Source: Rhynchopus euleeides
Lineage: Eukaryota > Euglenozoa > Diplonemea > Diplonemida > Diplonemidae
Length of the DNA: 64,000 nt
Assembly (NCBI GenBank): GCA_963210315.1
Contig: OY723288.1
Span: 1,116,001-1,180,000 of the forward strand
Direction of reading: 5' to 3'
Below, piece after piece: positions 1-9,667 of this stretch; the first letter of the stretch is position 1; the number at the start of each line of letters is the position of its first letter. The notes below the pieces were generated by a model. That model saw only the letters and a list, made by a program, of their open reading frames with translations. It ran no database searches and was not told the origin of the DNA. The position numbers and the translations under genes were made by a program.

Positions 1-1387
1 TCGCTTCTTTGTGTTGTTGATCTGGCATTCTATTTGCGTGCGCGATCAAACGAGGGGGGGGGGTGGGAGGGGGACACCCTTCTCCACCGCGTTCTCCTTC
101 AAGTGGTACCACGGTCTCCAAAACCACTGGGTGTTGGTTTTCTCAAGGGGGGTGGGGGAGGATGTTGGTGTGCAGGCCGCCAAGCGATGCAAGGAGCTCG
201 GTAGAGAGAGGGTGTGGTGTTTTGTGAACGCCACACGTCCCAGGGTGTTTTGAGCGTCGGAGCCAGGCGAGAACAGGTGAAGAGGAGATGGGGGATTGCA
301 GGGGGGGGGGGGGCTGGGGGAGGGGAGGGGGCTGGTCGACAGTATATAACTGCCGTGTGCTGCACACATACGCACACACCCACCCGCATCCCTCCCGGTC
401 CCAACAGCAGAATTCAAATGAATCGAAAAATCAGTTGATATCGGGACAACTCTGTGTCTGTTGTTATCGATTTGTCGATAAACCCCCACCTCCCACCCCT
501 CCAACATGCACGAGGTGCGAGGGCAATCTTCTCTCTGCATGTGGTCAGCATCTCGCCAGCATCTCTTGGGGCTGGGGAAGGCGATTTTTCTGCCCGTTCG
601 CAAACCACGCTTGGGCAGCGCCCTTTCTCCGGCACGAAGAAGTCAACAGAGCAAAGTTGCGACCAGCACTTCGAGATCTGTCGCCCATTATTTTGGAAGA
701 ATATCTCGATTTTCGCACTAAAAAGATTCGTGGCAGCGTTCGGTCTCTGCACACATGCACTAGCAGGCACCGTTCGTACAAACAGAGGACGCAACTCCAA
801 AGTCTTTGAACGATTTGAACGAAGTCTTTTTTGTGATTATTTGGTTCGATGCACGCTGTCAAAACCAAATGGAACTTTTTGTTCGCGAATATGCTTGGCC
901 TGAGAAGTCCATCTCAGCAGTTCTCGCTATGTATAAGCCTGGAGTGGGGGAGGGGGCAGTTGCGGGGCAAAAGGCGGCGCCGCAACGACGGCGGGAAAAA
1001 CATAAAATGGGACCCTGTGCTCGGGTGGCGGCATTGCCTTCCAGCTGGTCGGAACTGCGCCTTCCACATAGGCATACCGCCTCCCCGCCACCCCCTCCTT
1101 CAACACCCACCCCCCCCACCCCACCCAAGCCTCAAACCGCCCTGCTGGACGAGGGTGTTGTACTGCCACAGTTTACCAGATGGATCCGTTACGCCAGATA
1201 AGCCAGACCGGGTGACTTCAGCAGCCCACCCCCCTCCACCACCCACCCCCCCCCCCCCCACCCCCTCAAGGATGACGAAATTGCGGCGCGAAGTGTCGCG
1301 AACAGACTTGTTTTGCGCGTCACGTCCATCACACAGTGAGCTGCACGTGGAGACACCACCACTACCACCACCGCCATTGCTTCTGGC
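1..1387. other. intergenic region, no gene seen
   Basis: No supportable coding region. The stretch is dominated by G- and C-homopolymers, CA/CACC-type simple sequence and pyrimidine tracts; open frames on both strands are low-complexity Pro/His/Gly translations. One dispersed repeat copy lies at 711-784. The last ~200 bases are C-rich and lead into the AG that precedes the first ATG of the peroxidase locus. Confidence 0.6.
711..784 (+). repeat. dispersed ~74-bp repeat, copy 1
   Basis: This segment contains the blocks TTTCGCAC, GTGGCAGCGTTCGG, TGCACACAT, GCAGGCACC and TTCGTACAAACA in order. The same blocks with the same spacing recur at 19327-19400, and a weaker version starts near 48750. No coding potential; likely a remnant of a repeat family of unknown type. 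Confidence 0.65.
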
Positions 1388-1389
1388 AG
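1388..1389 (+). promoter_or_regulatory. putative spliced-leader acceptor AG (peroxidase locus)
   Basis: A C/T-rich tract ends in TTCTGGCAG. The first downstream ATG is at 1412, 22 nt later, a spacing like that at other genes here. That ATG opens a frame starting MSVRACVLFAVCVCA, which looks like a signal peptide but is not in frame with the peroxidase domain. Confidence 0.45.
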
Positions 1390-1554
1390 GCAACCCCAAC
1401 CAAGACACACTATGTCTGTGCGGGCGTGTGTGCTGTTCGCGGTGTGCGTGTGTGCCGAGGGGTGGGTCCTCCCCCCGCTGTGGCGCACACCCGCGCCCGA
1501 GGGTGCGGTGGACCAGCCCCGCACCCCGCCTGGGCGGGCATCTTCCCTCTGTCG

Positions 1555-2463
1555 ATGCGGCTGCGGTATGCGCCTGTGGTGCAGGCGCTGGTGCGTGTGT
1601 TTCAGGAGCAGCCGCGTGGGCTGCGCCCCACCACCATGAGCATGGCGTGGCACACTGCGGCCGCCTTCAACGGGCAGGACCCCTCGCTGCTGCCGCGCAT
1701 GGGTGGCACGACTGGTGGGTGCATGCGTACGGCGCCTGAGTTGAACATTGCGGCGAACATCGGGCTGGATGCCGTGGTTGCGGTGCTGGAGCCTGTGAAG
1801 CAGGCGTTCCCCTTCGTGTCGTACGCAGACCTGTATCTGCTGGCCGGCAATACGGCTATCGAGTTCATGGGGGGGCCGGTGATCCGGTTCTGCCCCGGGC
1901 GGCGGGACTACACGGCACCGGATGAGACGGACGCAAAGTGCATCAACAACAACGGGCGGATGCCCCTGAAGCATGTCAACAACGACCCCTTCCCGCACTC
2001 GCGCGACACGCTGCCCTTCCTCTTCCAGCGCTTCCGGGAGCTGGGGATCTCGCTCGACACCGACCGGGCTGCACTGTTCCAGATCGTGGTCCTCATGGGT
2101 GGCGGGCACGGGGTGGGGTTCATGCACCCCGAGGTGGCGGGGAACAACGGGTCGTGGACAGAGACCCCGTTCGTGTTCAACAACGAGTACTTTGTGAACC
2201 TGGAGCGGGGGCTGTGGGGCACGCATGCTGCGGAGACGGTCGAGGGAACGGGGGCGCTGCAGTACCGCGGGGGGCCTGCGGGGCGCGACGTGGTGATGCT
2301 GCCGATCGACCTGGCGGTGCGGGCGGACCGCCGGCTGGTGCTGAGTGTGCGCCTGTTTGCCCGCAGCAGGGTGCTGTTCTTCAAGCACTTTGTCGACGCC
2401 TGGCAGCAGCTGCAAGAGAACGGCGTCGACTTCGGTGCGTCGGCAGGGTGGTTGCGGCGCTGA
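1555..2463 (+). CDS. class I haem peroxidase-like protein (ascorbate/cytochrome c peroxidase family), distal Arg absent
   Basis: Encodes 302 residues from the first in-frame ATG. Family hallmarks: the distal helix motif AWH (Trp32, His33), the GGTTGGCMR block followed by EL-N-GLD, PFVSYADLYLLAG, the proximal haem-ligand motif LMGGGHGVG (His185) and LPIDLAV (Asp252, pairing with the proximal His). In active class I peroxidases the residue four before the distal His is Arg; here it is Ser29 (SMAWH), so normal peroxide cleavage is doubtful. The length fits the catalytic core of the family (~250-300). The N-terminus is uncertain: the best trans-splice acceptor (1389) precedes an ATG at 1412 that begins a signal-peptide-like sequence in another frame, so a short intron, a frameshift or an assembly error between 1412 and 1555 is possible. 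No targeting signal is visible from 1555. Family assignment is firm; activity and location are not. Confidence 0.85.
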   Translation: MRLRYAPVVQALVRVFQEQPRGLRPTTMSMAWHTAAAFNGQDPSLLPRMGGTTGGCMRTAPELNIAANIGLDAVVAVLEPVKQAFPFVSYADLYLLAGNTAIEFMGGPVIRFCPGRRDYTAPDETDAKCINNNGRMPLKHVNNDPFPHSRDTLPFLFQRFRELGISLDTDRAALFQIVVLMGGGHGVGFMHPEVAGNNGSWTETPFVFNNEYFVNLERGLWGTHAAETVEGTGALQYRGGPAGRDVVMLPIDLAVRADRRLVLSVRLFARSRVLFFKHFVDAWQQLQENGVDFGASAGWLRR

Positions 2464-2990
2464 GGTTGGAAACCAGCCTGATCACGGAAAACAGGGACCC
2501 ATGCGCCCCCCCCTTCTGGCAGGTATTGCGGCAACGGGGCGTGTCTACCCCGTCTCTGCCCCTTGCCACTTCTTTCTTTTCCACAATCTGTTTGACACCC
2601 TTCCGCTTGCCCTTCTCCACATAGTTTACCTGTCCTATGTTCCTTCTCTGCAACCAGCTCCGCGCAGTGCAACCTGTTCGATAACAACAGAAACTTGCAC
2701 GCACCCAGCTGATGTGCCCTACTCTCAATAGGCACTTCCTTACTCTGTGGATTCATTTCACACCCACCTCCATGCACTGCTGGGATGAAAATGGTTTGCA
2801 AGCCTGCGCTGCACCACCACCCCACCGCCATGCAACCCAGCGAAGGAAATATAAACGACGTGCAATGCAGCTTGCTACCCTGAGAGGGTTGTAGCTGCGC
2901 TGCTCCAGCAAGAATCCAACAGAAAGGGCAGCAGCCACTCCGCGGCACGGGACGACCCCCTGCCGCTCGGCACGCAACCACCCCGCCCCC
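2464..2990. other. intergenic region, no gene seen
   Basis: The 3' flank of the peroxidase gene. Mixed composition, no convincing reading frame. It ends at the 6-bp CCTAGT target duplication of the transposon at 2997. Confidence 0.5.
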
Positions 2991-2996
2991 CCTAGT

Positions 2997-3753
2997 CATA
3001 GGGTGCGGGCGATTCGCCTATCGCGTATCGAATCGCCTTATCGCCCATTATCGCCCGATTATCGCCAAATTATCGCCCAGTATCGCCCGTTTTCTTTCAC
3101 ACTTTCTGAAGGGGTCCTCAGCTAGTGGTGAGTGGGTTACCACTCTACTGACCCTGGGTCCCACAGGGCCCTGTGACCTCGTCAACAACTGGGCCAAGAC
3201 CTAGGATTCTGCATCAGAAATCAGCTTCTGACCACTGACGTCATGTGGGTGGGTCACTTCCTCGGCCAAAACCCGTGAGGAACTGGGCATTGGCCCAGAT
3301 CCTGACCTCGCTAGGACCTGTTCACTCGCCGGTACTAGGAGCACTCATGAGCATGAAGCGGGCACACCTTAGTGTTGAAGGAGATGCGTGGTCCTAGTGT
3401 AGTCGGTCTGAATGGGAGGAGATGAACTCCGTACATTTGAGATGACTCGTTGCATAGCCCACAGGAAGCTTCACGGCTGATCTGAGACCTGGGGCGGTTC
3501 TGACCCTGGTCACAGAGTCATCACCCACTGAGAACACTGGAGCAGAGGGCTTGATCTAGGTCAGGAACCGGGTCTTCACTGAGGCAATGACCCACTCACC
3601 ACCTCAGCAGTGATCTGACGTCCCTGGCCGCCATTTTGCCCCCAAAAATACGACGGAAAAATTATCGCCCACTTATCGCCTTGACAGAATGGGCGATAAT
3701 GAGGGCGATAATTTTTGCGATCTGGGCGATAACCGAATCGCCCGCACCCTATG
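2997..3753. mobile_element. non-autonomous DNA transposon (MITE-like), 757 bp with 20-bp TIRs and 6-bp TSD
   Basis: The left end CATAGGGTGCGGGCGATTCG (2997-3016) is the exact inverse complement of the right end (3734-3753). The element is flanked by the direct duplication CCTAGT at 2991-2996 and 3754-3759. Both subterminal regions carry many copies of TTATCGCC or its complement GGCGATAA. Inside is an inverted pair around GGTGAGTGGGTTACC on the left and GACCCACTCACCACC on the right. No transposase coding sequence, so it must have been moved in trans. TIRs and TSD are directly visible; the superfamily is not settled (6-bp TSD). Confidence 0.88.
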
Positions 3754-3759
3754 CCTAGT

Positions 3760-4250
3760 GTACTCACTGGGTGGGTGGCAGGTTTGCTCTCACTACCACC
3801 ACCCTCACCCCCACCCTCACTCTCCATCACTTCTCTTCATCCCTCCTCCACCGTACGTTGACCTTTACTGCTGCACGTGCGTCGACGAAAGGCAGCGCCA
3901 CGAATGAGTGACAACCACCTGGTGCCAGGAGACAGTCCCCCGCCCCCACCCACCCCTCCCGCCCCCCACCCCTCCCATCCGGGATTCGTCAGCCAAACTC
4001 AGATTTGCTGTTCCTGCAAATCCACATCACTTGGCGGGCCCCTCGTCAAGCTGCAGTGCAGTGCCTTTTTTGCTCCGTGCAATACTCCTTCCAACACTGC
4101 TCCTATCAACCCTGCTTCCTTGAAGGAGACGAGGATTCAGCACCGGCAGAAGGGTGACCGGAGCGGGTGGGGAGGGATCGGGTTGCACGCCACCCCCCCC
4201 CCCCCCCCCCAGCACCCCACCCACCGAAGCACCCACAAAACACCCCTGAC
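3760..4250. other. intergenic region upstream of the 2OG oxygenase gene
   Basis: C-rich leader region with CACCC simple sequence and a 19-nt poly-C tract at 4192-4210, about 40 nt before the acceptor AG. No gene seen. Confidence 0.5.
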
Positions 4251-4252
4251 AG
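4251..4252 (+). promoter_or_regulatory. putative spliced-leader acceptor AG
   Basis: CCCCTGACAG follows a long poly-C tract and lies 18 nt before the ATG at 4271, with no intervening ATG. Confidence 0.5.
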
Positions 4253-4270
4253 GGCGAGAGTGTTGTTGCC

Positions 4271-5347
4271 ATGCCCCGAGAAAACGTTGCTCTCGTCGAT
4301 GGGCCCTCGAGAGGGCCGCCCGCCGCCGCTGCAGAGCCACAACAGGGCTGCCTGAAGCGCAAGCGGGAGGGCGCTGCAGAGGCCTCCCCAGGCGCTGCCC
4401 CTTCAGCCGCTGCCCCAGGCACAGCTGCCGCTACCGCGGCGAACGCCCCGGCGCAGCCTGCGAAGAAGCCGCGGAGGGAGCCGCTGTTCCGCTACGCGCC
4501 TGGGTGGGTCATGTCGGCATACACGCATGCCATCAAGCCCGCAAACATCACGCCCGCGTTTGTGAAGGACTGCAAGGCGGTCTTCAAAAAGAAAAGCTTT
4601 TGGATCGATTGGGACGCCACCCCCCGCTGCCAGTTTGAGCGATTCGCGCTCGACGTCTTCCGGAAGCACTACGCCCGGACAGGGCTCCGGGAGAACCCCC
4701 CAGCGGATTCCGGGGCAGAATGGTGGGTTCAGATCCGCTCCAACGCACCGGGCTCCGACGAGAGCCTCGGATTCCATTGGGACCGCGATGAAGAGCACGC
4801 TGTGGAGACGTCAGGCAAGTCGATGGTCTGTCCCTCCTTCTCCACCGTGACTTACATCACCGCCGTCGGTGCGCCCACGGCGGTGGTCCCTCTGGCACCC
4901 ATCGCTGCCAAGGGGAAGCGCCCCTTCTCCAAGATGTACGTCTCTCACCCGGAGGCGGGGAAGCACATCGTGTTCAGGGGTGACGGCCTGCACGGCTGCC
5001 CGCCCGAAATGATGAAGAAGACTGGCGGCAAGAAGCAGAGCTACACTCGGGTCACCCTGCTCGTCAACGTGTGGGTGGGCCACCACCCGATGAAGGTGGA
5101 GGTTGCACCTGATTCGCTCTTCAGCGGGCTGGCGACGCGCGATGCCGGCGCCTTGTTTGAGCCGGGTGTGGAGGCAGAGCTGCCCATGCTGCAGCCCGGG
5201 TCCTCGTCCCCCGTCGTGGGGTTCCAGTTCGGGAGGAAGGGGGTGGAGGACCACCACCTGTGGCTTCCGGTGCCTCCGAAGAAGGCGGCCTCGCACAGCA
5301 GCTTCGCAATGGCCTGCCCCTCTGTCAGCAAGCTCGTAAAGCTCTGA
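4271..5347 (+). CDS. 2-oxoglutarate/Fe(II) dioxygenase-like protein, probably nuclear
   Basis: Encodes 358 residues. Residues ~1-70 are Ala/Pro-rich with two basic clusters (KRKR near 29 and KKPRR near 65) that look like nuclear localisation signals. The catalytic half has the facial-triad pattern of Fe(II)/2OG oxygenases: His169-x-Asp171 in GFHWDRD, a distal His241 in DGLHG, and Arg260 in TRVTLLVNVW, suited to binding the 2OG carboxylate. Such enzymes hydroxylate or demethylate proteins, nucleic acids or small molecules; the substrate cannot be read here. Kinetoplastids and diplonemids use nuclear 2OG enzymes to make base J, but this protein lacks other recognisable JBP features, so I do not assign that role. 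Single exon; the ATG follows a poly-C tract and AG by 18 nt. The C-terminus VSKLVKL is not a canonical PTS1. Confidence 0.72.
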   Translation: MPRENVALVDGPSRGPPAAAAEPQQGCLKRKREGAAEASPGAAPSAAAPGTAAATAANAPAQPAKKPRREPLFRYAPGWVMSAYTHAIKPANITPAFVKDCKAVFKKKSFWIDWDATPRCQFERFALDVFRKHYARTGLRENPPADSGAEWWVQIRSNAPGSDESLGFHWDRDEEHAVETSGKSMVCPSFSTVTYITAVGAPTAVVPLAPIAAKGKRPFSKMYVSHPEAGKHIVFRGDGLHGCPPEMMKKTGGKKQSYTRVTLLVNVWVGHHPMKVEVAPDSLFSGLATRDAGALFEPGVEAELPMLQPGSSSPVVGFQFGRKGVEDHHLWLPVPPKKAASHSSFAMACPSVSKLVKL

Positions 5348-6168
5348 GCAGGAGGAGGTGGTGGTGGTGGTGGAAAGGGGGGGAGGGGGGGAGGGGCGTG
5401 GGCCTATCAGCAGCGGCATGCGCACAGCAGACGGCCCCACTCCGGCAAGTCTTCTTTGTGTGTGGATGCGAGGTTGGTGGTGTTTATGGCTCTCGCCCCC
5501 CTGTGGTGGTGTCTCAATCAGCATCAGGGGGGCCCGACCCACGCCCCTGCAGTAGATTGCCCCGAGCGGGCAGCAAAGCGGAATGCGGGGCACACATGTG
5601 TGACGGCCCGGAAGCGCCTCACCAAGTCAAGACAGCTCTCAGCGATGGCATCGGCCCAACCGCCCACCCCCGTTGCCCGAGACCCTGGGAATGGCGGGAG
5701 ATGGTGTTGATTCACATATCGGAGAGGGGGATCTCGCTCTGTGCCGCAATGTGTTGTGCCACTGTGTCACTTTACAGCCAGTTTTTTTTTACGCACACGA
5801 TTTTCGCGCGGAAAGTGTCATTCAGCTCTGCCAAACGTGCTCTACACACCACCCCCTTCATCAGGCAAGTGGGTTTGTAAGTGTGTGTGGAAGCGTCAAC
5901 GCATCAAACGAAGTATCAACAGTAGAGAAAGAGCGGCAGAGTTGAAGTGACACTTTTTGGGAGGCGTGCTCATCTTTTCTTGCCTTTCTGCTGTGGCAAT
6001 GTTGGATTCGCAGACCTGCATCGTAGAGAAACCCACGACAGACCGCTGCATGTGAGAGACGACACGCTACCCCCTTCGTTCTGTTCTGCAACTTCTTCTG
6101 AGAGAAAAAGGCCCCCTCCTTCCCAAAAATTTTCGCCAACAAATCTCACACCCACCCACCCCTTCCAC
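5348..6168. other. intergenic region, no gene seen
   Basis: Begins with GGT/GGGGA simple sequence. Around 5815-5850 is a segment (GTCATTCAG-TCTGC-AA-C...GCTCTACAC) repeated at 32427-32462. No coding potential. Confidence 0.5.
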
Positions 6169-6170
6169 AG
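6169..6170 (+). promoter_or_regulatory. putative spliced-leader acceptor AG
   Basis: CACCCACCCACCCCTTCCACAG lies 12 nt before the ATG at 6183. Confidence 0.5.
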
Positions 6171-6182
6171 GGTTGTTGGACT

Positions 6183-8027
6183 ATGCCACCAAAGGTTGCA
6201 ATGCGGCAACCGCAAGGGCAGCGCCACAGGGGGGATAGAGCCCCCCCCCGCCAGCAGCCGAAGCTGCTGCCCTCTGGCACGCGCATCACGGTTGCGCAGC
6301 CCCCCGCCCCGAGCCAGAGGGTGCAGGTGCAGCTGCGCGATGTGGTGGTGTCGCTGGTGCGGTGCTTCATGGGCAAGGAGTGGCTCGACGCCGCTGGGCT
6401 GGTGCTGGAGATGCGGCGGCAGGAGATCGACCCGGGCAGCATCCAGGCCGTGTGGGACACAAACCTCCGCAGCGTTTCCGCCGCCCGCAAGAAGGCACGC
6501 AGCACGTCAGGCGTCACGACGCCGCTCTTCCTCTCAGACCTGCTGCAGTCCTTCCCGGAGATCTTTGAACCCAACATTGTCCGCGACGCTGACGAGATCA
6601 CTGCACTCGCCAACCGGTTCATCATCGTCTGCCCACACGACAGGGTCCCCCCAGCGCCCATCCTGCTGTGGCGCCTTGTCCCCTCCATCGCCGCAGCCCC
6701 GGTGTCTGCTGTTCGCCACCTTGCCCGCCTGGAGCTGGATGTGACATGCTCTCTCGTGAAGCCCGGGAACTCCTGTGCCCTGTGCCAGGGCGTCGGGCAC
6801 AACGCGCTGACCTGCAACCACATCTATGACCCCGTCGCGCGCAACGAGGCGGGGTATCAGCTTGCGAACAACGTCGTGAAGCAGAAGACGAAACGCAGGC
6901 TGGAGTGGAAAAGCCTCGAGGAAGTCCGCGATCAGGCGCGTAACCGGATCGCGATGCGGCTCCGCAGGGAGAAGGGTGCAGGGAACCTGAATGGGGTCCC
7001 GTGGAAGGCAGGCGATCTGGTGGTGGTTGACTACCTTGATGTGCCTGAGAGTGCCAAGGCCAGTATTATCGGGAGGAATGGTGTCAACATCGATCTGGTA
7101 TGCAGGGTGGGTGTGGGTCGGGGTGTGTGTTGCGGTGGGGATTGTGTCACGAGCAGGAGGGGCTGGTGCCTTCTTGGGCTGCTGGCATTGGTTTCGCGTT
7201 TGGCATTGATTTGCAAGCTTTGCCCCATCCGATGTCCTCGCCAACACAAACACACACAACACCCTCCAAACAAAACAGCTGGGCGACCGCTACCAGATCA
7301 TCATTGTCGTCCCCAGTTTCGCGAACTCGAACAAGAAGGTGCAGATCAAAGGGACACCTGAGAACGTGGCAGCGGCGAAGGAGGCTTTAGAGGCAAAATA
7401 CGCCGCAGATGGGTGGTTGGTTCGCAATGAAAACGCTGCGTACCGGAAGTACATGACGAACGATAAGTATGCCACACAACACACCGCGACACCGCGGAGA
7501 GTGCCCCCTCCCAAAGTGGGTCCAGCCTGCCACACTCATGCGGCTCTCAGATGCTCTCTGCAATCTGAGTGAAGGGCGACACACCGCTCGGCATCTGCCA
7601 CTCCTGCCCTGCCACTGCCACCCCACACCCACACAGCTATAGGAAGAAGCTGCAGAAGACTGCACCGGAGCCGGAGCTGAAGGACCGGCGGAGGGAGTAT
7701 GAACAGGGAACTCCGGGGGACGACCGTTCCACAGGCATGCTGCACCAGTGGGGCGAGACAGATTCGATGGCGCTGGAAGACGCGGCGCCTGCAGGAGAGA
7801 CTGTGCCTTCGGTGCCTCCCTGCCGCTGGTGCGGGGCACGCGGAAACGTCGCTGTGGTGATGTGGGTGCGTCTCAAAAACGGTTCCCAACAGACGTCGTG
7901 CAAGGCGTGCTGCCCCCCGGGTGCCGCTGAGGTTAGGATCAGCCCTTCCGGTGGCTTTCTCACCGAGGCTGAGTTCGAGAAACAATACGGGCTCGGCAGG
8001 TGGGGGAGCGCCCCTGCTTGCCGCTGA
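6183..8027 (+). CDS. zinc-knuckle and KH-domain RNA-binding protein, three exons
   Basis: Exons 6183-7097, 7279-7466 and 7637-8027 join in frame to give 497 residues. A CCHC zinc knuckle (C-x2-C-x4-H-x4-C) occupies residues 198-211. A type I KH domain begins near residue 278 with VVVDYLDVPESAKASIIG, has the GRNG loop, and continues across intron 1 into LGDRYQIIIVVPSF and VQIKGTPENVAAAKEALEAKY. Intron 1 therefore cuts the KH fold right after its GxxG helix. Near the C-terminus (residues ~430-462) two CxxC pairs (CRWC, CKACC) suggest a small zinc ribbon. Splicing factor SF1/BBP combines KH and zinc knuckle in the opposite order, so this is not a simple orthologue. The role is RNA binding; the target is unknown. 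The N-terminal ~190 residues match nothing I recognise. The start is the first ATG after an acceptor-like AG. Confidence 0.82.
7098..7278 (+). other. cis-spliced intron 1 of the KH gene
   Basis: Begins GTATGCAGGG and ends AAAACAG, 181 nt. Its removal (phase 0) rejoins the two halves of the KH domain. The intron contains in-frame stops. Confidence 0.88.
7467..7636 (+). other. cis-spliced intron 2 of the KH gene
   Basis: Begins GTATGCCACA and ends CACACAG, 170 nt. Its removal recreates an Asn codon across the junction and connects the KH domain to the basic region starting YRKKLQ. Confidence 0.82.
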
Positions 8028-8469
8028 TCCTTTCTCCACCCCTCGTCCGCCCGCACAAGCGTTCTGCCCTCAGCAGAAGGTGGGTCAGCGCAGGCCCTCC
8101 CTTGCATCTAGCCAGACAGTTCAGTGCCCTAGCCCTTGTATCAACCGTGCCTGGGTTGCCGGGTGGCAGCCCAGGAGGAACCCTGTCCAAAATCTAGCCT
8201 CGTGGCTTTGTTGCGTGAGTCAGGGGTGGAGCTTGGGGATTTTTTCAGGTCAGCTGACCTGATTTTCTGCAGGCCCTCACAAAAAATCAGGTCAGGGGTA
8301 AAAAGAAAAAAAATATAGATTTTCGGGGAACCGGAAAAGTTGGCTCCTCGCCTTGGGGTCTCAAGGTGACCAGGAGGCGTTTCGTGAGCAAAGTGACCCC
8401 AGCGACATGAGCACAGGCCTCAAACAGTCACAATAGAGGACAAATGAAGCTGCCCAACCCGTACCGTGC

Positions 8470-8565
8470 AACAGACGTTTACTACCGTGGCCTCCGGCGG
8501 CTGGGGGGCTCCGCCCCCCAGACCCCCCTGTGGCATGTGCCTGTCTTGTACCCAAGCCCTTTACA
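8470..8565 (+). repeat. GC-hairpin repeat unit, copy 1
   Basis: Core CTACCGTGGCCTCCGGCGG followed by a GGGGGG-CTC-CGCCCCCC stem-loop, AGACCCCCC and TGTGCCTGTCTTG. Shared with 8648-8745 and 35572-35660. Confidence 0.82.
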
Positions 8566-8647
8566 TCAGGGAATGGAGTACAGACCGCCCTCAGTATCCT
8601 CAGGAGGACGCAGCCAACTCACACAGAATCCGTACGCCCGCAAGTCA

Positions 8648-8745
8648 CAGATGTTCACTACCGTGGCCTCCGGCGGCTGGGGGCTCCGCCCCCCAGACCC
8701 CCCCTATGGCATGTGTTTGTCTTGTAACCAAGTCCTTGCGCGTCC
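8648..8745 (+). repeat. GC-hairpin repeat unit, copy 2
   Basis: Same core as the first copy, with one G fewer in the stem and several 3' substitutions. Both copies lie inside the hAT-type element, in the same orientation. Confidence 0.82.
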
Positions 8746-8909
8746 GGGGCTGCATCTCAGTTCCGGTACCCTCGCGGGAGGCTGGGCCCGAGCACTGATC
8801 TCTGAGACGAACCGGGGGGGAACCCATTCAGTGAGAAAAAATTGGCTGACCCGATCTGACCCGATCCAGCCCGCAACCCCAAATTTCAAGCTCCACCCCT
8901 GGCGTGAGT

Positions 8910-9664
8910 GTCGGCACCGGAAAAAAAAGTATTCCCCGAAAGATATGTGCGGTGATTTGTAGACAAATCGAAGTAAACGCCGTCATGAATGGGTCGGGTC
9001 CCCCCCCCCCCCCCGTCTTTGGCCGTGGCTTCAGTTCTGCCGCTGTGAGAAAGCCGCCAGCACCTCGGCGCTCACAGCACTTTCCTCGATGCCCCACCAG
9101 AACCTCAGCAGTGCTTTAGCCTGGCACGTCGGCAACCAGGTCCCGCGCTCCACTTCCGAGAGCCCTGGTAAAGGCGCCGCCCCGTTCTGGCTCCGAGTAG
9201 TGGAGTGGGTGGAGTAGTCGTCAACATCGATGATATCTGCCCATCATCCCCGTCATCGTCTATCGGTAGAATCGTCGCTGCGCACACCCCACCTCCGCAA
9301 AACCGAACGTGGGCTTGAGGGGGACACGCCGCCTGCGCCGCCTCCGTCTTCGTGATTCGCTCCCTCTTCTTGGGAGCGATGCCGTCGTACACCTCCGGCA
9401 CCTTGTGCGCACCCTGTGAAGAACCCCCTGGGGTCCAACTGGTGGGTTTTTGTTTTACCAACTGATTTGGCAGTCGTGGTATTTTTTTGTTTTGGCTACC
9501 GCTCAACTCCGCCATGCTCCGGTCGGAGCACCGCCTTTCGGATATCATAATCAGGCGGTTGTACTCCCGAACGTGGGGTTTTTCCATATTCCACCCGATT
9601 TGTTTTTACGCACGCTGCCTTCACCCCTTGTCGTGATCACTGTGGCGCCCCTCACATCCCCTGC
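8910..9664. other. intergenic region upstream of PPDK, no gene seen
   Basis: A poly-C run near 9001-9014, then mixed sequence without a supportable frame. Confidence 0.5.
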
Positions 9665-9667
9665 AGC

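Larger units (their letters stand above)
8221..8901. mobile_element. hAT-type non-autonomous DNA transposon, 681 bp, perfect 8-bp TSD
   Basis: The terminal repeats CAGGGGTGGAGCTTG (8221-8235) and its exact complement (8887-8901) have the CAGGGGTGG start typical of hAT elements. The 8-bp duplication GCGTGAGT flanks the element on both sides (8213-8220 and 8902-8909), the hAT signature. No transposase is encoded. The interior holds two copies of a GC-rich hairpin unit (8470-8565, 8648-8745) that recurs beside the BED-finger ORF at 35.57 kb. It lies between the KH gene and PPDK. Confidence 0.92.

Noticed and set aside
1412-1640. annotating MSVRACVLFAVC... as the peroxidase N-terminus
   Set aside because: It is in a different frame and I found no intron with a GTATGY donor that would join it.
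1189-2415. 408-codon open frame on the - strand
   Set aside because: Antisense of the peroxidase gene, same composition effect.
5336-5347. C-terminal KLVKL of the oxygenase as a PTS1
   Set aside because: VKL does not fit the usual small-basic-hydrophobic tripeptide; nuclear-type basic clusters argue otherwise.
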